DNA of 64,000 nt from Ruegeria sp. A3M17 (GCF_003318255.1 NZ_QOCF01000035.1:124001-188000), one strand, 5' to 3'. Counted from the first letter of the stretch, positions 51,683 to 62,151 are shown. Numbers and translations are program-made. The notes: generated from the letters alone by a model not told the origin.

Positions 51683-52141
51683 CTACCCTTTCACATACAA
51701 CGGAACCCGCTGCGCAAATTCGGCACCGCTGTTGTCTTTGGCCACCAGACGGATGTTCCAGTTCCCCTTGCCCAGCGCTGCGGGCGTGGAATAGGCGGTC
51801 CCGTCAAAAGTGAAATCCGGTGTGAAATCCTCTTTCACATGTGTCGCCCGGCCAACAACTGCCTGCAGCTCGGCCACCTTGACCGGCGCACCGGTTTGGT
51901 CGGTGATGTGCAGGATCAAAAGACCGCCATTGGTCTCAGCCCGGATTTCCCAACCCAAGGCCTGTTGCACCTTCAAGCGCTCGTTGAACTCCTGACTGGC
52001 GACGTAAGAGTTTTTGACCTCGAGCCCGGGAAAGGTTTTGACAGCTTTGTAGGCCAGCACGAGATTCACGGAAATGATCACCCCGAAAGCAGCGACAAAG
52101 ATCGCTAGAAAGTGCTTTCCGGTAAATTGACGCTCGGCCAT
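51683..52141 (-). CDS. ccoH: cbb3 oxidase assembly protein CcoH (FixH)
   Basis: From the ATG at 52141 the protein has 152 residues: one N-terminal membrane helix (HFLAIFVAAFGVIISVNLVLAY, split as HFLAIFVAAFGVII and SVNLVLAY) followed by a periplasmic FixH domain (KNSYVASQEFNE and ALGKGNWNIRLVAKD). A longer frame upstream overlaps ccoG and is not needed. CcoH stays with assembling cbb3 oxidase. The start lies one base after the ccoG stop. Confidence 0.94.
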   Translation of the reverse strand: MAERQFTGKHFLAIFVAAFGVIISVNLVLAYKAVKTFPGLEVKNSYVASQEFNERLKVQQALGWEIRAETNGGLLILHITDQTGAPVKVAELQAVVGRATHVKEDFTPDFTFDGTAYSTPAALGKGNWNIRLVAKDNSGAEFAQRVPLYVKG

Positions 52142-52142
52142 C

Positions 52143-53570
52143 TCAGTTTCCTCGTCCATTGAACGTCGTGTCCTTGTAAGCGCGCTCACCGCTTTCAATA
52201 TCCTCGATCCAGATCCGAACCGGTGTCGCGTCCGCCGCTGCCGGATCCGTGTCTTTCGAGGCAATAATATAGACCCGCTGCAATTGCGCAGTATCCGCCG
52301 TGACATTCACGGTATCAAGTGGCGTGCCTTCGATCACGATCCGCATCGCGGGATCACCGGACAGAGACAGCTTGAACAGCCGTTCTTCGCCATGTTTGTT
52401 CCGCACGCGCACGTCATAGGTATTGCGGATCGTGCCGTCGGACAGGGTGACAAAGGTCGGGTTGCGAACCGGGGCCACGGTAACTTCGATGTCGGACCGG
52501 ATGAACAGGGCAAACAGCAGCCCAAAGCCGACAAGTGACCAAAGGGCCGTGTACAGGATGGTCCGGGGCCGCAGGATATGTTTCCAGACATTTTTTGGAG
52601 GCTTGCCTGCCCGCTCGCTAGTTTCATCGCTCAGCGCCATATAGTCGATCAGGCCGCGTGGTTTTCCAATCTTGGCCATCATGTCGTCACAGGCGTCGAT
52701 GCACAGCGCACAGGTGATACACTCCAATTGCTGCCCGTCGCGAATGTCGATCCCAACCGGGCAGACGTTGACGCAAGCCATACAGTCGATGCAGTCCCCC
52801 AGCTCGGAATCCGCAGTACGTTTACCCTTGCCGCGCGGCTCACCACGCCATTCGCGGTACCCGACGACGAGCGTATCCTCGTCCATCATCGCCGCTTGGA
52901 TCCGCGGCCATGGGCAAGCATAGATACAAATCTGTTCGCGCGCGAAGCCACCGAACAGGAAAGTCGTTCCCGTCAAAATCAGTATTGTCGTATAGGCAAC
53001 CGGATGGGCATTTCCGGTCACAAGGTCCCGCAGAAGTGTCGGCGCATCGGCAAAATAGAACACCCAGGCGCCACCGGTCGCCAGACCGATCAAAAGCCAG
53101 GTAGTCCATTTCGTCAGTCGCAACCGCGCTTTACGAAAGTCTAGCTTTTCCTGCCGATGCAGACGCAACCGCGCGTTCCGATCCCCTTCAATCCAGCGTT
53201 CGACAAGGATGAACAGGTCAGTCCAAACCGTCTGTGGGCAGGCATATCCGCACCACACGCGCCCCAGCGCCGAGGTGAATAGGAACAGACCGAGCCCCGC
53301 CATGATCAACAGACCGGCAACAAAATAGAATTCATGCGGCCAGATCTCGATCCAGAAGAAATAGAACCTGCGGTTGGCCAAATCCAGCAACACCGCCTGA
53401 TCCGGTAGGCTGGGCCCCCGGTCCCATCTGATCCACGGGGTGATGTAATAGATCCCCAATGTGACCGCGAGAATGATCCATTTCAGATTGCGAAACGGCC
53501 CGGACACGCGACGCGGAAATATGGGTTCTCGTGCGGCGTAAAGGCTGGGTGCGGGGTCGGAATCGCTCAC
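52143..53570 (-). CDS. ccoG: cbb3 maturation cupric/iron-sulfur protein CcoG (FixG/RdxA)
   Basis: The 475-residue membrane protein has several helices, then a ferredoxin-like region with CIDCMACVNVCP and CITCALCIDACDD, and an early CGYACPQTVWTDLF. The C-terminal part is an Ig-like periplasmic domain. CcoG reduces copper for oxidase assembly. It begins the ccoGHIS unit and has an FNR box 62 bases upstream. Confidence 0.96.
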   Translation of the reverse strand: MSDSDPAPSLYAAREPIFPRRVSGPFRNLKWIILAVTLGIYYITPWIRWDRGPSLPDQAVLLDLANRRFYFFWIEIWPHEFYFVAGLLIMAGLGLFLFTSALGRVWCGYACPQTVWTDLFILVERWIEGDRNARLRLHRQEKLDFRKARLRLTKWTTWLLIGLATGGAWVFYFADAPTLLRDLVTGNAHPVAYTTILILTGTTFLFGGFAREQICIYACPWPRIQAAMMDEDTLVVGYREWRGEPRGKGKRTADSELGDCIDCMACVNVCPVGIDIRDGQQLECITCALCIDACDDMMAKIGKPRGLIDYMALSDETSERAGKPPKNVWKHILRPRTILYTALWSLVGFGLLFALFIRSDIEVTVAPVRNPTFVTLSDGTIRNTYDVRVRNKHGEERLFKLSLSGDPAMRIVIEGTPLDTVNVTADTAQLQRVYIIASKDTDPAAADATPVRIWIEDIESGERAYKDTTFNGRGN

Positions 53571-53631
53571 GGGCTGGCTCCAGATGTGGCTATATCACGG
53601 TGTCTTTTTTCAGAACACAAAGGTAGCCACT

Positions 53632-53645
53632 TTGACATGGGTCAA
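53632..53645 (-). promoter_or_regulatory. FNR box upstream of ccoG
   Basis: TTGAC-ATGG-GTCAA is a perfect inverted repeat of the Fnr/Anr type. Activation with the usual centre at -41.5 would give a start site near 53597, leaving a leader of about 27 bases to ccoG. FnrL control of cco maturation genes is established in related bacteria. Confidence 0.85.
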
Positions 53646-53670
53646 AAGCGCATCGTGCAGACACCTTTTG

Positions 53671-54546
53671 TCACATCTTACCAGCTTGCCGCCTGAGCCA
53701 TGCAATAAAAGTTTTTGCCGCCAGTCGCAGAGGGAAATCGCCAGTAACAAGGTGATATCCGCTGTTTTCGGGCTCGCGAAACAATTCGATGATTTGGCCC
53801 GACGTGATTTCTGCTTTGACAAAATGCCGCGCCGTGACCGTTACGCCCTGCCCCGCGCGCAACCCTTCCAAAAGCAGATTGCCGGGCAATGAGATTCGCC
53901 CTGCGTTTGGCCCGTGCCCGACACCACGTCGGGCCAGCCATTTGGTTGCCTCGGTGGTGCCGAACTCTTCCAACCAGGGCAGTTCGCTGAGCTCGTCTGG
54001 CGTCCACGACGGTTTTTCCCCCACCAGATTGCGGGCCGCGACGATCACCATAGGGCTTTGCAGCAACATTTCTGTACGGACACCGGGCCATGTGCCCGCA
54101 CCATAGCGGATGGCCACATCGACACCGCCGGGATCCAGGCTGACCAGTGCAGGCGACGGATCAAGCGCCAATTGGATATCCGGGTGTTCGGCCTGAAATG
54201 CAGGCAGGCGGGGCATCAGCCATGACGCGGCAAATGACGATGTCAAAGATACGTGAACCGGACGATCCTGTTTGGATTGGGTCAGTTCGACCAAGGCATC
54301 GCCAATCGCACCGAACCCAAGATGCAGTGCGCGCGCCAACCTTTCACCTTCAGGTGTCAAGGTCATGGATTTGCCGGTGCGGTCCAACAGCGCAATCCCG
54401 AGGTGCTTCTCAAGCGCGCGCAATTGCTGGCTGATGGCAGCGTGACTGACATTCAGTGAGTTGCCCGCTTCCACAACGTTCCGTGTCGCCGCAAAAGCGG
54501 AAAAAGCTCTGAGCGATGCAAGCGGCGGCATTTCCATCCAGTTCAT
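53671..54546 (-). CDS. LysR-family transcriptional regulator (GcvA-like)
   Basis: The 291-residue protein has an N-terminal winged helix (LASLRAFSAFAATRNVVEAG then NVSHAAISQQLRALEKHLG) and a C-terminal periplasmic-binding-like effector domain beginning VHVSLTSSFAASWLMPRLP. The latter wording is typical of the GcvA/AmpR branch. Its target may be the small ORF divergent from it; a weak ATTA-N13-TAAT repeat lies in the gap. The ligand is unknown. It separates the two halves of the cco locus and need not be functionally linked to them. Confidence 0.88.
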   Translation of the reverse strand: MNWMEMPPLASLRAFSAFAATRNVVEAGNSLNVSHAAISQQLRALEKHLGIALLDRTGKSMTLTPEGERLARALHLGFGAIGDALVELTQSKQDRPVHVSLTSSFAASWLMPRLPAFQAEHPDIQLALDPSPALVSLDPGGVDVAIRYGAGTWPGVRTEMLLQSPMVIVAARNLVGEKPSWTPDELSELPWLEEFGTTEATKWLARRGVGHGPNAGRISLPGNLLLEGLRAGQGVTVTARHFVKAEITSGQIIELFREPENSGYHLVTGDFPLRLAAKTFIAWLRRQAGKM

Positions 54547-54646
54547 ATGTAAGCCCTGATTACATATAGGAATGCTAATTGAGTCGCATTTTGCGGCCTG
54601 AAAATCAATCCTGATGACAGAAGAAACAAAACTCAGGAGATGTCAG

Positions 54647-54808
54647 ATGCTCTCAATCCTTGCAAAGTCATTCATGATCGCCACCCAAACACATGAGCTG
54701 GATGAACCAAAATCGTCGGATCGATCTGACAGACAAAAGCAACGCTGGTTGCCGGAAAGTCATTGGTGGAGGCAACACAAACGCGCCAGTTTCTCGCAAT
54801 GCGAATAG
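54647..54808 (+). CDS. Possible 53-aa protein divergent from the LysR gene
   Basis: An ATG at 54647 has AGGAG seven bases upstream and opens LSILAKSFMIATQTHELDEP, followed by a basic, Trp-rich part (KQRWLPESHWWRQHKR). No family is recognised. A good ribosome site, placement divergent from a LysR regulator and an unusual but coherent composition favour a real small protein; the short length leaves doubt. Confidence 0.45.
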   Translation: MLSILAKSFMIATQTHELDEPKSSDRSDRQKQRWLPESHWWRQHKRASFSQCE

Positions 54809-54864
54809 CAAACCGAAGCCCGCGTCTGGACCGCCTCGCTGGTGATTTGTAAGGTAGAGAAGCA

Positions 54865-54910
54865 GCACCGGCTGTTCAGGAAACGCGCGAACAGATGGAA
54901 CAGCCGGTGC
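54865..54910. repeat. 13-bp perfect inverted repeat beyond ccoP
   Basis: GCACCGGCTGTTC (54865-54877) and GAACAGCCGGTGC (54898-54910) match perfectly around a 20-base loop. It lies just beyond the hairpin following ccoP and could end the ccoNOQP transcript or the small plus-strand ORF. Confidence 0.7.
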
Positions 54911-54914
54911 CTCA

Positions 54915-54942
54915 ACCTTCGGACGGCGAACCGTCCGAAGGT
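54915..54942. terminator. Hairpin after ccoP
   Basis: ACCTTCGGACGG and CCGTCCGAAGGT form a perfect 12-bp stem with a CGAA loop, 13 bases after the ccoP stop. On the plus strand it is followed by ATTCTTTT, on the minus strand by TGAGG, so it looks like a plus-strand terminator that may also act for cco. Confidence 0.7.
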
Positions 54943-54954
54943 ATTCTTTTGCGG

Positions 54955-55818
54955 TTACTGCCCGCCACCCAACTGGTGGACATAGGCGGTGACAGCGCGG
55001 ATTTGCGCATCAGTCAGGCGATTTTCCCATGCAGGCATCACACCAAAGCGGCTGTTGGTCACCGTTTCTGTCAGGGCTTCCTGGCTGCCGCCATATAGCC
55101 AGATCGCGTCGGTCAGGTTCGGAGCACCTTGGGTAACGTCACCCTTGCCGTCTTCGCCATGGCAGGATGAACAGTTGTCTTCAAAAACAACTTTGCCCGC
55201 CTGCGCCGCCGCATCGTCGCTTTGCGCATTGGTCAGAGACATGACGTATTGCACGACCTGGGTGACCTCTTCTTTTTCGAGGATTTCACCGAAGGCTGGC
55301 ATCTCAGAATAGCGCGCGTCGTCGCTTTCTTCATTCCGAATACCATAGGCAACGGTGGCCTCGATATCTTCCAGCGAACCGCCCCAGAGCCATGCGTCGT
55401 CCAGCAGGTTCGGGAAACCCGACGCACCCTGCGCGCCCGAGCCGTGGCACTGCGCGCACCATGTCCGGAATACCGCGCCGCCCGCGTTGACCGCATATTG
55501 CTGCAGCTCGGGATCTTTCGAGACATCCTCAAGCGAGGTGTCAACCAGTTTGGCGTTCCACGGCGCGTTGGCTTCTTCGAAAGAAACGATCTCTTCCTGC
55601 ACCAATTCTCGCGATGACCAGCCAAGAACACCGGCGGTTGCGGACTGAACCAGCGGCCAAGCAGGATACATGATCGTATAGATCACGCCCCAGATAATGG
55701 TGACGTAAAAGGTCCACAGCCACCAGCGCGGCATCGGGTTGTCGAACTCTTCGATGCCATCCCAGGAGTGTCCGGTTGTGTTTGGATCGCCCGGCTGTTT
55801 TTCAGGTGTCTTGCTCAT
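54955..55818 (-). CDS. ccoP: cbb3 oxidase diheme subunit CcoP
   Basis: The 287-residue protein has one N-terminal membrane helix ([20 protein letters not shown]) and two c-type heme sites, CAQCH and CSSCH, each followed by a Met-containing ligand region (EMPAFGEI and GVMPAWENR). CcoP passes electrons from cytochrome c to CcoO. It overlaps ccoQ by four bases. Confidence 0.97.
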   Translation of the reverse strand: MSKTPEKQPGDPNTTGHSWDGIEEFDNPMPRWWLWTFYVTIIWGVIYTIMYPAWPLVQSATAGVLGWSSRELVQEEIVSFEEANAPWNAKLVDTSLEDVSKDPELQQYAVNAGGAVFRTWCAQCHGSGAQGASGFPNLLDDAWLWGGSLEDIEATVAYGIRNEESDDARYSEMPAFGEILEKEEVTQVVQYVMSLTNAQSDDAAAQAGKVVFEDNCSSCHGEDGKGDVTQGAPNLTDAIWLYGGSQEALTETVTNSRFGVMPAWENRLTDAQIRAVTAYVHQLGGGQ

Positions 55819-56051
55819 TGCCGCGCCTCCTTGGATGTGGCGGGTTTGTCGCCCCCATGGGGCGCAGCTGATTCTTCGCCCCCAAGGGGCGCTGGGGCAT
55901 CTTCGTGCCGGAACGGGATGTTGGCAGTGTCCTTGTATTCTTTGCTGGCTCCGGGACGGAAAACCCAGATCACGATGCCAACAAAGAAGGCAAACAGCAC
56001 CAACAGCATCCAGCTATCCGCGAATTGCCTGAGGATTGTGTATTCTTCCAT
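55815..56051 (-). CDS. ccoQ: cbb3 oxidase small subunit CcoQ
   Basis: The 78-residue protein has one membrane helix ([18 protein letters not shown]) followed by a polar cytoplasmic tail with [17 protein letters not shown], the classic CcoQ pattern. CcoQ stabilises the complex. The ATG at 56051 follows GGAGG directly. The Ala/Pro/Gly-rich tail is longer than in E. coli-like homologues but usual in roseobacters. Confidence 0.93.
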   Translation of the reverse strand: MEEYTILRQFADSWMLLVLFAFFVGIVIWVFRPGASKEYKDTANIPFRHEDAPAPLGGEESAAPHGGDKPATSKEARQ

Positions 56052-56062
56052 CACACCCTCCT

Positions 56063-56791
<729 letters not shown>

Positions 56792-56805
56792 TGCTCCGGC
56801 CCCCC

Positions 56806-58413
56806 TTATTCAGCCGGGACCGCGACGGTCAGGCTGGCCTCTTTGGCCGGCGCTTTCCGCACAGTCATCCACAGGTTGTAGCACATGATCACAGCACCAG
56901 CGACGAACATCACGCCACCCAGAGCACGCACCACATACATCGGGAACTTGGCAGCCACGGTGTCAGCGAACGAGTTCACCAGGAAGCCGTTTGCATCCAC
57001 TTCGCGCCACATCAGGCCTTCCATGATACCGGTGACCCACATCGAAGCGGCATAAAGAACGATGCCGATAGTGGCGAGCCAGAAGTGCCAGCTGACCATC
57101 TGCAGCGAATACAGACGCTCACGCTTCCACAGGACAGGCACCAGGAAGTACAGCGCACCAAAGGTGATCATGCCGTTCCAACCCAGCGCGCCCGAGTGCA
57201 CGTGACCAATGGTCCAGTCAGTGTAGTGACTGAGGCTGTTGACCGCACGGATCGACATCATCGGCCCTTCGAACGTGGACATGCCGTAGAAGCCGACCGA
57301 GATCACCATCATCCGGATCACCGGGTCGGTACGCAGCTTGTCCCAGGCGCCCGACAGGGTCATCAGGCCGTTGATCATGCCACCCCAGGACGGCATCCAC
57401 AGGATGATCGAGAACACCATGCCCAGCGTCGACGCCCAATCCGGCAACGCAGTATAGTGCAGGTGGTGCGGACCGGCCCAGATATACAGGAAGATCAGCG
57501 CCCAGAAGTGGATGATCGACAGCTTGTAGCTGAAGACCGGACGCTCGGCCTGTTTCGGGATGAAGTAATACATCATGCCCAGGAAGCCCGCGGTCAGGAA
57601 AAAGCCCACGGCGTTGTGGCCGTACCACCACTGGATCATGGCATCCTGTACACCCGACCAGACGATGACCGATTTAGAACCCCAGATACTGACGGGGACG
57701 GTCATGTTATTTACCAGGTGCAGCATGGCGACTGTGACGATGAAAGCCAGATAGAACCAGTTTGCCACGTAGATGTGGGGTTCTTTCCGTTTGACGATCG
57801 TCCCCAGATAGACGGCAAGATAGGCCACCCAGACGATGGTCAGCCACAGGTCGACGTACCATTCGGGTTCAGCGTATTCCTTGGACTGGGTCCCGCCCAG
57901 AACGTAGCCGGTTGCGGCAAGCACGATGAACAGCTGATAGCCCCAGAACACAAACCATGCCAGATTTCCGCCCCACAGGCGCGCGGCGCTGGTACGCTGC
58001 ACCACGTAGAACGATGTCGCGATCAGCGCGTTGCCGCCAAAGGCAAAAATCACCGCCGAAGTGTGCAGCGGGCGCAAACGGCCAAAGTTCAGATAACCTT
58101 GCGCCCATTCGAAGTTCAGCACCGGAAAGGCGAGCTGAAAGGCGATAAAGGTCCCCGCAAGGAACCCGACCACCCCCCAGAAGGCAGTTGCGATCACGCC
58201 ATAGCGGATCACGTCATCCATGTACTCGGCCGAACGGTCTACGAGGATATCTGGCTCATCCGTATTTCGCAGCGTCCAGATGAACAATCCACCGGCGATC
58301 AGCATCACCAGAATTGCGTGCACCTGATACGCCAAATCGCGTGCGTAATTGGTTCCGATCGCCGCGAATATCGCGATCAGACCAAGCACGATCAGCTTGA
58401 TGTAATTTGACAT
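56806..58413 (-). CDS. ccoN: cbb3 oxidase catalytic subunit CcoN
   Basis: The ATG at 58413, after AAGGGA, gives 535 residues with about 12 helices. Heme/CuB ligand regions are seen around [30 protein letters not shown] and [13 protein letters not shown], and [16 protein letters not shown]. cbb3 oxidase reduces oxygen at very low concentrations while pumping protons. It is the first gene of ccoNOQP and has an FNR box upstream. Confidence 0.98.
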   Translation of the reverse strand: MSNYIKLIVLGLIAIFAAIGTNYARDLAYQVHAILVMLIAGGLFIWTLRNTDEPDILVDRSAEYMDDVIRYGVIATAFWGVVGFLAGTFIAFQLAFPVLNFEWAQGYLNFGRLRPLHTSAVIFAFGGNALIATSFYVVQRTSAARLWGGNLAWFVFWGYQLFIVLAATGYVLGGTQSKEYAEPEWYVDLWLTIVWVAYLAVYLGTIVKRKEPHIYVANWFYLAFIVTVAMLHLVNNMTVPVSIWGSKSVIVWSGVQDAMIQWWYGHNAVGFFLTAGFLGMMYYFIPKQAERPVFSYKLSIIHFWALIFLYIWAGPHHLHYTALPDWASTLGMVFSIILWMPSWGGMINGLMTLSGAWDKLRTDPVIRMMVISVGFYGMSTFEGPMMSIRAVNSLSHYTDWTIGHVHSGALGWNGMITFGALYFLVPVLWKRERLYSLQMVSWHFWLATIGIVLYAASMWVTGIMEGLMWREVDANGFLVNSFADTVAAKFPMYVVRALGGVMFVAGAVIMCYNLWMTVRKAPAKEASLTVAVPAE

Positions 58414-58506
58414 ATTGCGTCCCTTTGCCATGCCCCGCGCGATTCTTATTTGTCGCGGAACCCTTTTGACTGGCCGTTGTTTTGTCTGACAGCGGCCAAT
58501 CTTGCT

Positions 58507-58520
58507 TTGATCTGTATCAA
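58507..58520. promoter_or_regulatory. FNR box between ccoN and the universal stress gene
   Basis: TTGAT-CTGT-ATCAA matches the FNR consensus exactly. It is 93 bases upstream of ccoN (implied start near 58472) and 88 bases upstream of the stress-protein gene, so it could serve both directions. Confidence 0.93.
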
Positions 58521-58608
58521 AACATTAACCCGAAATCTGTGACAATCCTAAGCCTTAGACTGAGCTGCGTAGCCGCAGGTGTCTCAGCCCCGAAGACAAG
58601 AGGTCAAA

Positions 58609-59448
58609 ATGGCGTACAAATCTCTTCTCACAGTCGTAACCGACTCGGAACAATCACAATCTGCGTTGGCGCAAATGGCCGCGCTGGCAAATGCACAGGA
58701 TGCGCATGCCGAAGCATTGTGCCTTGGCGTAGATCGCAGCCAGGCGGGCTATTACTATGCAGGCGCCAATGCGCTGGTTCTGCAAGAAACGCTGAGCCGG
58801 GCCAACGCAGACGCTGAAGAACTGCTGACGCACACACAGGAATACCTAGGGAAATCCGGTATTCGCTGGTCTGCCGAGAGCGGGGTCGCTCAGATCGCCG
58901 ATATCGGTCGCCACGTGGCGCATCGTGCCAGATTCTCGGATCTGGTCGTCCTGCCGCAACCCTATGGCAAAGACCGCAGCGCCGAGGCTGAGCCGATTGT
59001 CGAAGCCGCCATGTTCGAAGGTCACGCACCCATTCTGGTCACGCCGGATAACGCAACGCCATTTGAGCGCCCCGGCACCATCATGATCGGATGGAACGAA
59101 AGTGTCGAAGCCATGCGCGCCATCCGATGCGCCCTGCCCTTTCTGACGCAAGCCGATCTGGTTCGGATTGTCGTCATTGATCCGCCGCGCCACGGTCCTG
59201 ACCGCTCTGATCCCGGCGGGCTGTTGTCTCAGATGCTGGCCCGGCACGGGACCAAGTGTGAGATCGACGTGCTCAGCAAAACCATGACCCGTGTGTCAGA
59301 CATCCTGAACAGGCACGCCGCCGACAGCGAAGCGGACATGATCGTCATGGGAGCTTATGGCCATTCAAGATTCCGCGAAGCCATTCTGGGCGGGGCAACC
59401 CGAAACATGCTGGAACAAGCCTCGGTCCCAGTGTTTCTGGCACACTGA
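58609..59448 (+). CDS. Two-domain universal stress protein
   Basis: The ATG at 58609, after AGAGGT, gives 279 residues: a N-terminal UspA-like half beginning MAYKSLLTVVTDSEQS and a C-terminal half from about residue 150 (PGTIMIGWNESVEAMRAI) ending with the nucleotide-binding GAYGHSRFREAILGGATRNML. The ATP-binding motif is intact only in the C-terminal half. Such proteins support survival under low oxygen or stress. The shared FNR box with ccoN suggests oxygen-linked expression. Confidence 0.88.
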   Translation: MAYKSLLTVVTDSEQSQSALAQMAALANAQDAHAEALCLGVDRSQAGYYYAGANALVLQETLSRANADAEELLTHTQEYLGKSGIRWSAESGVAQIADIGRHVAHRARFSDLVVLPQPYGKDRSAEAEPIVEAAMFEGHAPILVTPDNATPFERPGTIMIGWNESVEAMRAIRCALPFLTQADLVRIVVIDPPRHGPDRSDPGGLLSQMLARHGTKCEIDVLSKTMTRVSDILNRHAADSEADMIVMGAYGHSRFREAILGGATRNMLEQASVPVFLAH

Positions 59449-59471
59449 CTGTAAGTATTTCCGATTCGGGG

Positions 59472-59495
59472 GGCCATCCGTTCGAACGGGTGGCC
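59472..59495. terminator. Hairpin between convergent genes
   Basis: GGCCA and TGGCC, then CCGTTC/GAACGG, form an 11-12 bp stem touching the stop of the minus-strand membrane gene. There is no T-run. Confidence 0.5.
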
Positions 59496-59749
59496 TAAAC
59501 GCGTTTTATGAGGCCAATCACAAACAACAGAATGACCGCGCCGATGGTTGCGAAGAGTATCGCCGAAAACACACCACCACCGACCGAAAAACCCAGCGCC
59601 GGGAAAATCAAGCCTGCAAGAAAGGCGCCGACGATTCCGACTATGATGTTTCCGATCAGGCCGAACCCGCGGCCTTCCATGATTTTGCCCGACAGCCATC
59701 CGGCGATCGCGCCGATGACAAGCATTGCCAAAATGCTACTGAATTCCAT
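59495..59749 (-). CDS. GlsB/YeaQ/YmgE-family small membrane protein
   Basis: The 84-residue protein is a three-helix, glycine-rich membrane protein (LAMLVIGAIAGWLSGKIMEG, then GFGLIGNIIVGIVGAFLAG and ILFATIGAVILLFVIGLI). The GxxxG pattern and length are those of the stress-associated YeaQ/GlsB family. Its job is not established. It lies between a stress protein and fnrL. Confidence 0.9.
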   Translation of the reverse strand: MEFSSILAMLVIGAIAGWLSGKIMEGRGFGLIGNIIVGIVGAFLAGLIFPALGFSVGGGVFSAILFATIGAVILLFVIGLIKRV

Positions 59750-59813
59750 GCCTTGCTCCTGCGTGGTTCATTCACAGGTTCAGTAAATCACGACTGTACG
59801 CAGCAGAATAGGC

Positions 59814-60554
59814 TTAAACCAGAAAACCGCCATCCGAGTCGTCGCCAGCCTCATCCATCAGGCGCCGCATGTCGGGGATTGTCACGTGGCGTTTGCCTTC
59901 CAATTCGATAACCCCCTCTTTCTTCAGGGCCGAAATCTGGCGGCTTACAGTTTCCAAGGTCAATCCCAGGTAATCCGCCATAGCCTCACGTGTCAGAGGA
60001 AGATCGAAAACGATCGGGCCAGGTTTTTGCTTGGGCGCAATTGAGGCGTCCCGCCGGGCAATGATTGACAGCAGGCTTGCAATCTTCTCGCGCGCGGTCT
60101 TGCGCCCTAGAACCAACATCCATTCACGCGCCGCGTCCAGCTCATCCAGTGTCATCTGCAGCAGACGGTGGGCGATATGTGGGGTGCTGCCCATCAGGGT
60201 TTCGAACGGTTTCTTGCGAAAACAGCACATGACCAAATCGGTTGTGGCCAACACGTCGTAGGGTGCTGTTTCCCGACCGGGTCGTCCAACAAAATCGCTG
60301 GGCAATAGCAGGCCGACCATTTGCGTCCGACCATCTTCCATCGTCTGGGTCAACGAGGCGATTCCCGACACAACAGAGCCCACAAAATTCATCTGATCCC
60401 CCGACCAGATAACCGTTTGGCCTGCCTCAAAGGTCCGGTAATACTTTATGCCTTCAAGCGCTTCCAATTCATCGACATCACAATGCGCACAGACGGCGCG
60501 ATGCCGAATGGGGCAGTCCGAACAGTTGGTATGGTCAAATTGCGCTTTTAACAT
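59814..60554 (-). CDS. fnrL: Oxygen-sensing Crp/Fnr regulator FnrL
   Basis: From the ATG at 60554 the protein has 246 residues. Cysteines at 11, 14, 22 and 25 (NCSDCPIRHRAVCAHC) plus a CC pair near residue 113 (LVMCCFRK) supply the oxygen-labile [4Fe-4S] site. The C-terminal helix-turn-helix is LTREAMADYLGLTLETVSRQISAL, split by the usual E..SR contact residues. FnrL activates cbb3, heme and other low-oxygen genes. A GTG five codons upstream is an alternative start. An FNR box lies 16 bases before the ATG, consistent with autoregulation. Confidence 0.95.
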   Translation of the reverse strand: MLKAQFDHTNCSDCPIRHRAVCAHCDVDELEALEGIKYYRTFEAGQTVIWSGDQMNFVGSVVSGIASLTQTMEDGRTQMVGLLLPSDFVGRPGRETAPYDVLATTDLVMCCFRKKPFETLMGSTPHIAHRLLQMTLDELDAAREWMLVLGRKTAREKIASLLSIIARRDASIAPKQKPGPIVFDLPLTREAMADYLGLTLETVSRQISALKKEGVIELEGKRHVTIPDMRRLMDEAGDDSDGGFLV

Positions 60555-60569
60555 CGTTCGCGGTTCCAC

Positions 60570-60583
60570 TTGATCTCAGTCAA
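60570..60583. promoter_or_regulatory. FNR box between fnrL and hemN
   Basis: TTGAT-CTCA-GTCAA matches the consensus in nine of ten positions. It is 16 bases from the fnrL ATG and 35 from the hemN ATG. Close spacing suggests repression of fnrL; for hemN a class II geometry would put transcription at or very near its ATG. Confidence 0.85.
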
Positions 60584-60618
60584 GGTTTCGTAGACGGCCG
60601 TGCCTTAACGGTATCGGT

Positions 60619-61974
60619 ATGATAGTGAAACCGCAATTATCAAAGCTTGGACTATTTGACGCGAAAGTCCCGCGTTACACAAGCTATCCCACCGCCCCGC
60701 ATTTCAGCAATGATGTGGGGCCAAGTCTTTTTGGCGACTGGATTTCCGGGATCAAGCCCGGCAGTTCCGTGTCGCTGTACGTCCACGTCCCGTTCTGCCG
60801 CAGGCTGTGCTGGTTCTGCGCCTGCCGGACGCAAGGCACCCAGACCGACAACCCGGTGATCGCCTATGTGGATGTCCTCAAGGCCGAGCTGGACCTGCTG
60901 GCCGCCCACCTTCCTGCGGGTGTAACCCTTTCGCGCCTGCATTGGGGCGGTGGTACACCCACCCTGCTGAACCCCGATCTGATGCGCGACCTGGCCACCC
61001 GGATTCTTGAGATTGTCCCACTGGGGCCGGATGCAGAGTTCTCGGTCGAAATCGACCCGAATGAGATTGACGAGGGTCGGCTCGATGCATTGGCCGAGGC
61101 CGGCATGAACCGTGCGTCTATTGGCGTGCAGGATTTCGACGACGAAATCCAGAAAACCATCGGGCGCATCCAAAGTTACGACACCACCCGCAAGGCCATA
61201 GAAATGATCCGCGCGCGTGGTATCGCCAGCCTGAATGCCGATATTCTGTATGGTCTGCCGCACCAGACCAAAGCCCGGATGACTGAAAGCGTGCAGAAAT
61301 TGCTATCGCTCAGCCCGGACCGGGTGGCGTTGTACGGGTATGCGCATGTGCCGTGGATGGCCAAGCGGCAACAGCTGATCCCGACGGATGCCCTTCCAAC
61401 GCCCGAAGACCGCCTGGATCTGTTCGATACGGCCCGGCGCCTGTTTCTGTGGGACAAGTACGCCGAAATCGGTATTGATCACTTTGCCACGCAGGATGAC
61501 GGGCTGACGCACGCACTGAACACGGGAAGGCTAAAGCGCAACTTTCAGGGCTACACCGACGATCAGTCCGACGTTTTGATCGGGATTGGTGCGAGCTCAA
61601 TCTCACGATTCCCGCAAGGATACGCCCAGAACGCACCCGCGACGTCGGCGCATACCAAAGCGATCCGCGAGGGCGGGTTCTCAATATCCCGTGGGCACTT
61701 GTTCAAAGGCCAAGACATCTTGCGCGCCCGATTGATTGAAGCGTTGATGTGCGATTTCCGGATAGATACCGCCGAGATTCTGCGCGACCACAACATCACC
61801 GCCGCGGAATTGCAGGAGATGTATCAGACTGCAAACGCAACCTTTGACGGGTTGCTAAGCGTCTCTGAAGACGGCCTGTTCATCCCGCCCGAGGCGCGCG
61901 CGCTGACCCGAATGGTCGCCCGCACCTTTGACGCCTATGATCTGAGCAAGGCGGGACACAGCTCGGCGATCTGA
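60619..61974 (+). CDS. hemN: Oxygen-independent coproporphyrinogen III dehydrogenase
   Basis: The 451-residue radical-SAM enzyme has the CxxxCxxCxC cluster in VPFCRRLCWFCACRTQG (near residue 60) and GGGTPTLL for SAM binding. It converts coproporphyrinogen III to protoporphyrinogen IX without oxygen. A C-terminal HemN domain is present through the end. It is divergent from fnrL with a shared FNR box, a classic pairing in Rhodobacter relatives. Confidence 0.97.
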   Translation: MIVKPQLSKLGLFDAKVPRYTSYPTAPHFSNDVGPSLFGDWISGIKPGSSVSLYVHVPFCRRLCWFCACRTQGTQTDNPVIAYVDVLKAELDLLAAHLPAGVTLSRLHWGGGTPTLLNPDLMRDLATRILEIVPLGPDAEFSVEIDPNEIDEGRLDALAEAGMNRASIGVQDFDDEIQKTIGRIQSYDTTRKAIEMIRARGIASLNADILYGLPHQTKARMTESVQKLLSLSPDRVALYGYAHVPWMAKRQQLIPTDALPTPEDRLDLFDTARRLFLWDKYAEIGIDHFATQDDGLTHALNTGRLKRNFQGYTDDQSDVLIGIGASSISRFPQGYAQNAPATSAHTKAIREGGFSISRGHLFKGQDILRARLIEALMCDFRIDTAEILRDHNITAAELQEMYQTANATFDGLLSVSEDGLFIPPEARALTRMVARTFDAYDLSKAGHSSAI

Positions 61975-62151
61975 TACCGACGCAGGACAGGACTTGACGC
62001 GGAGGGTGGGTTTTCCCCACACTTGTAGGGCGGGTGGATATCCGCCCCGTGCCTGAGGCAGGCAGAGTACCAGACAGTATGTGCCGACGCGTTCGCGCTC
62101 GACCGCCTTTTTCGTGCAGCCGTTCTGCAACTTGAAAGAGGGACTGCATTC

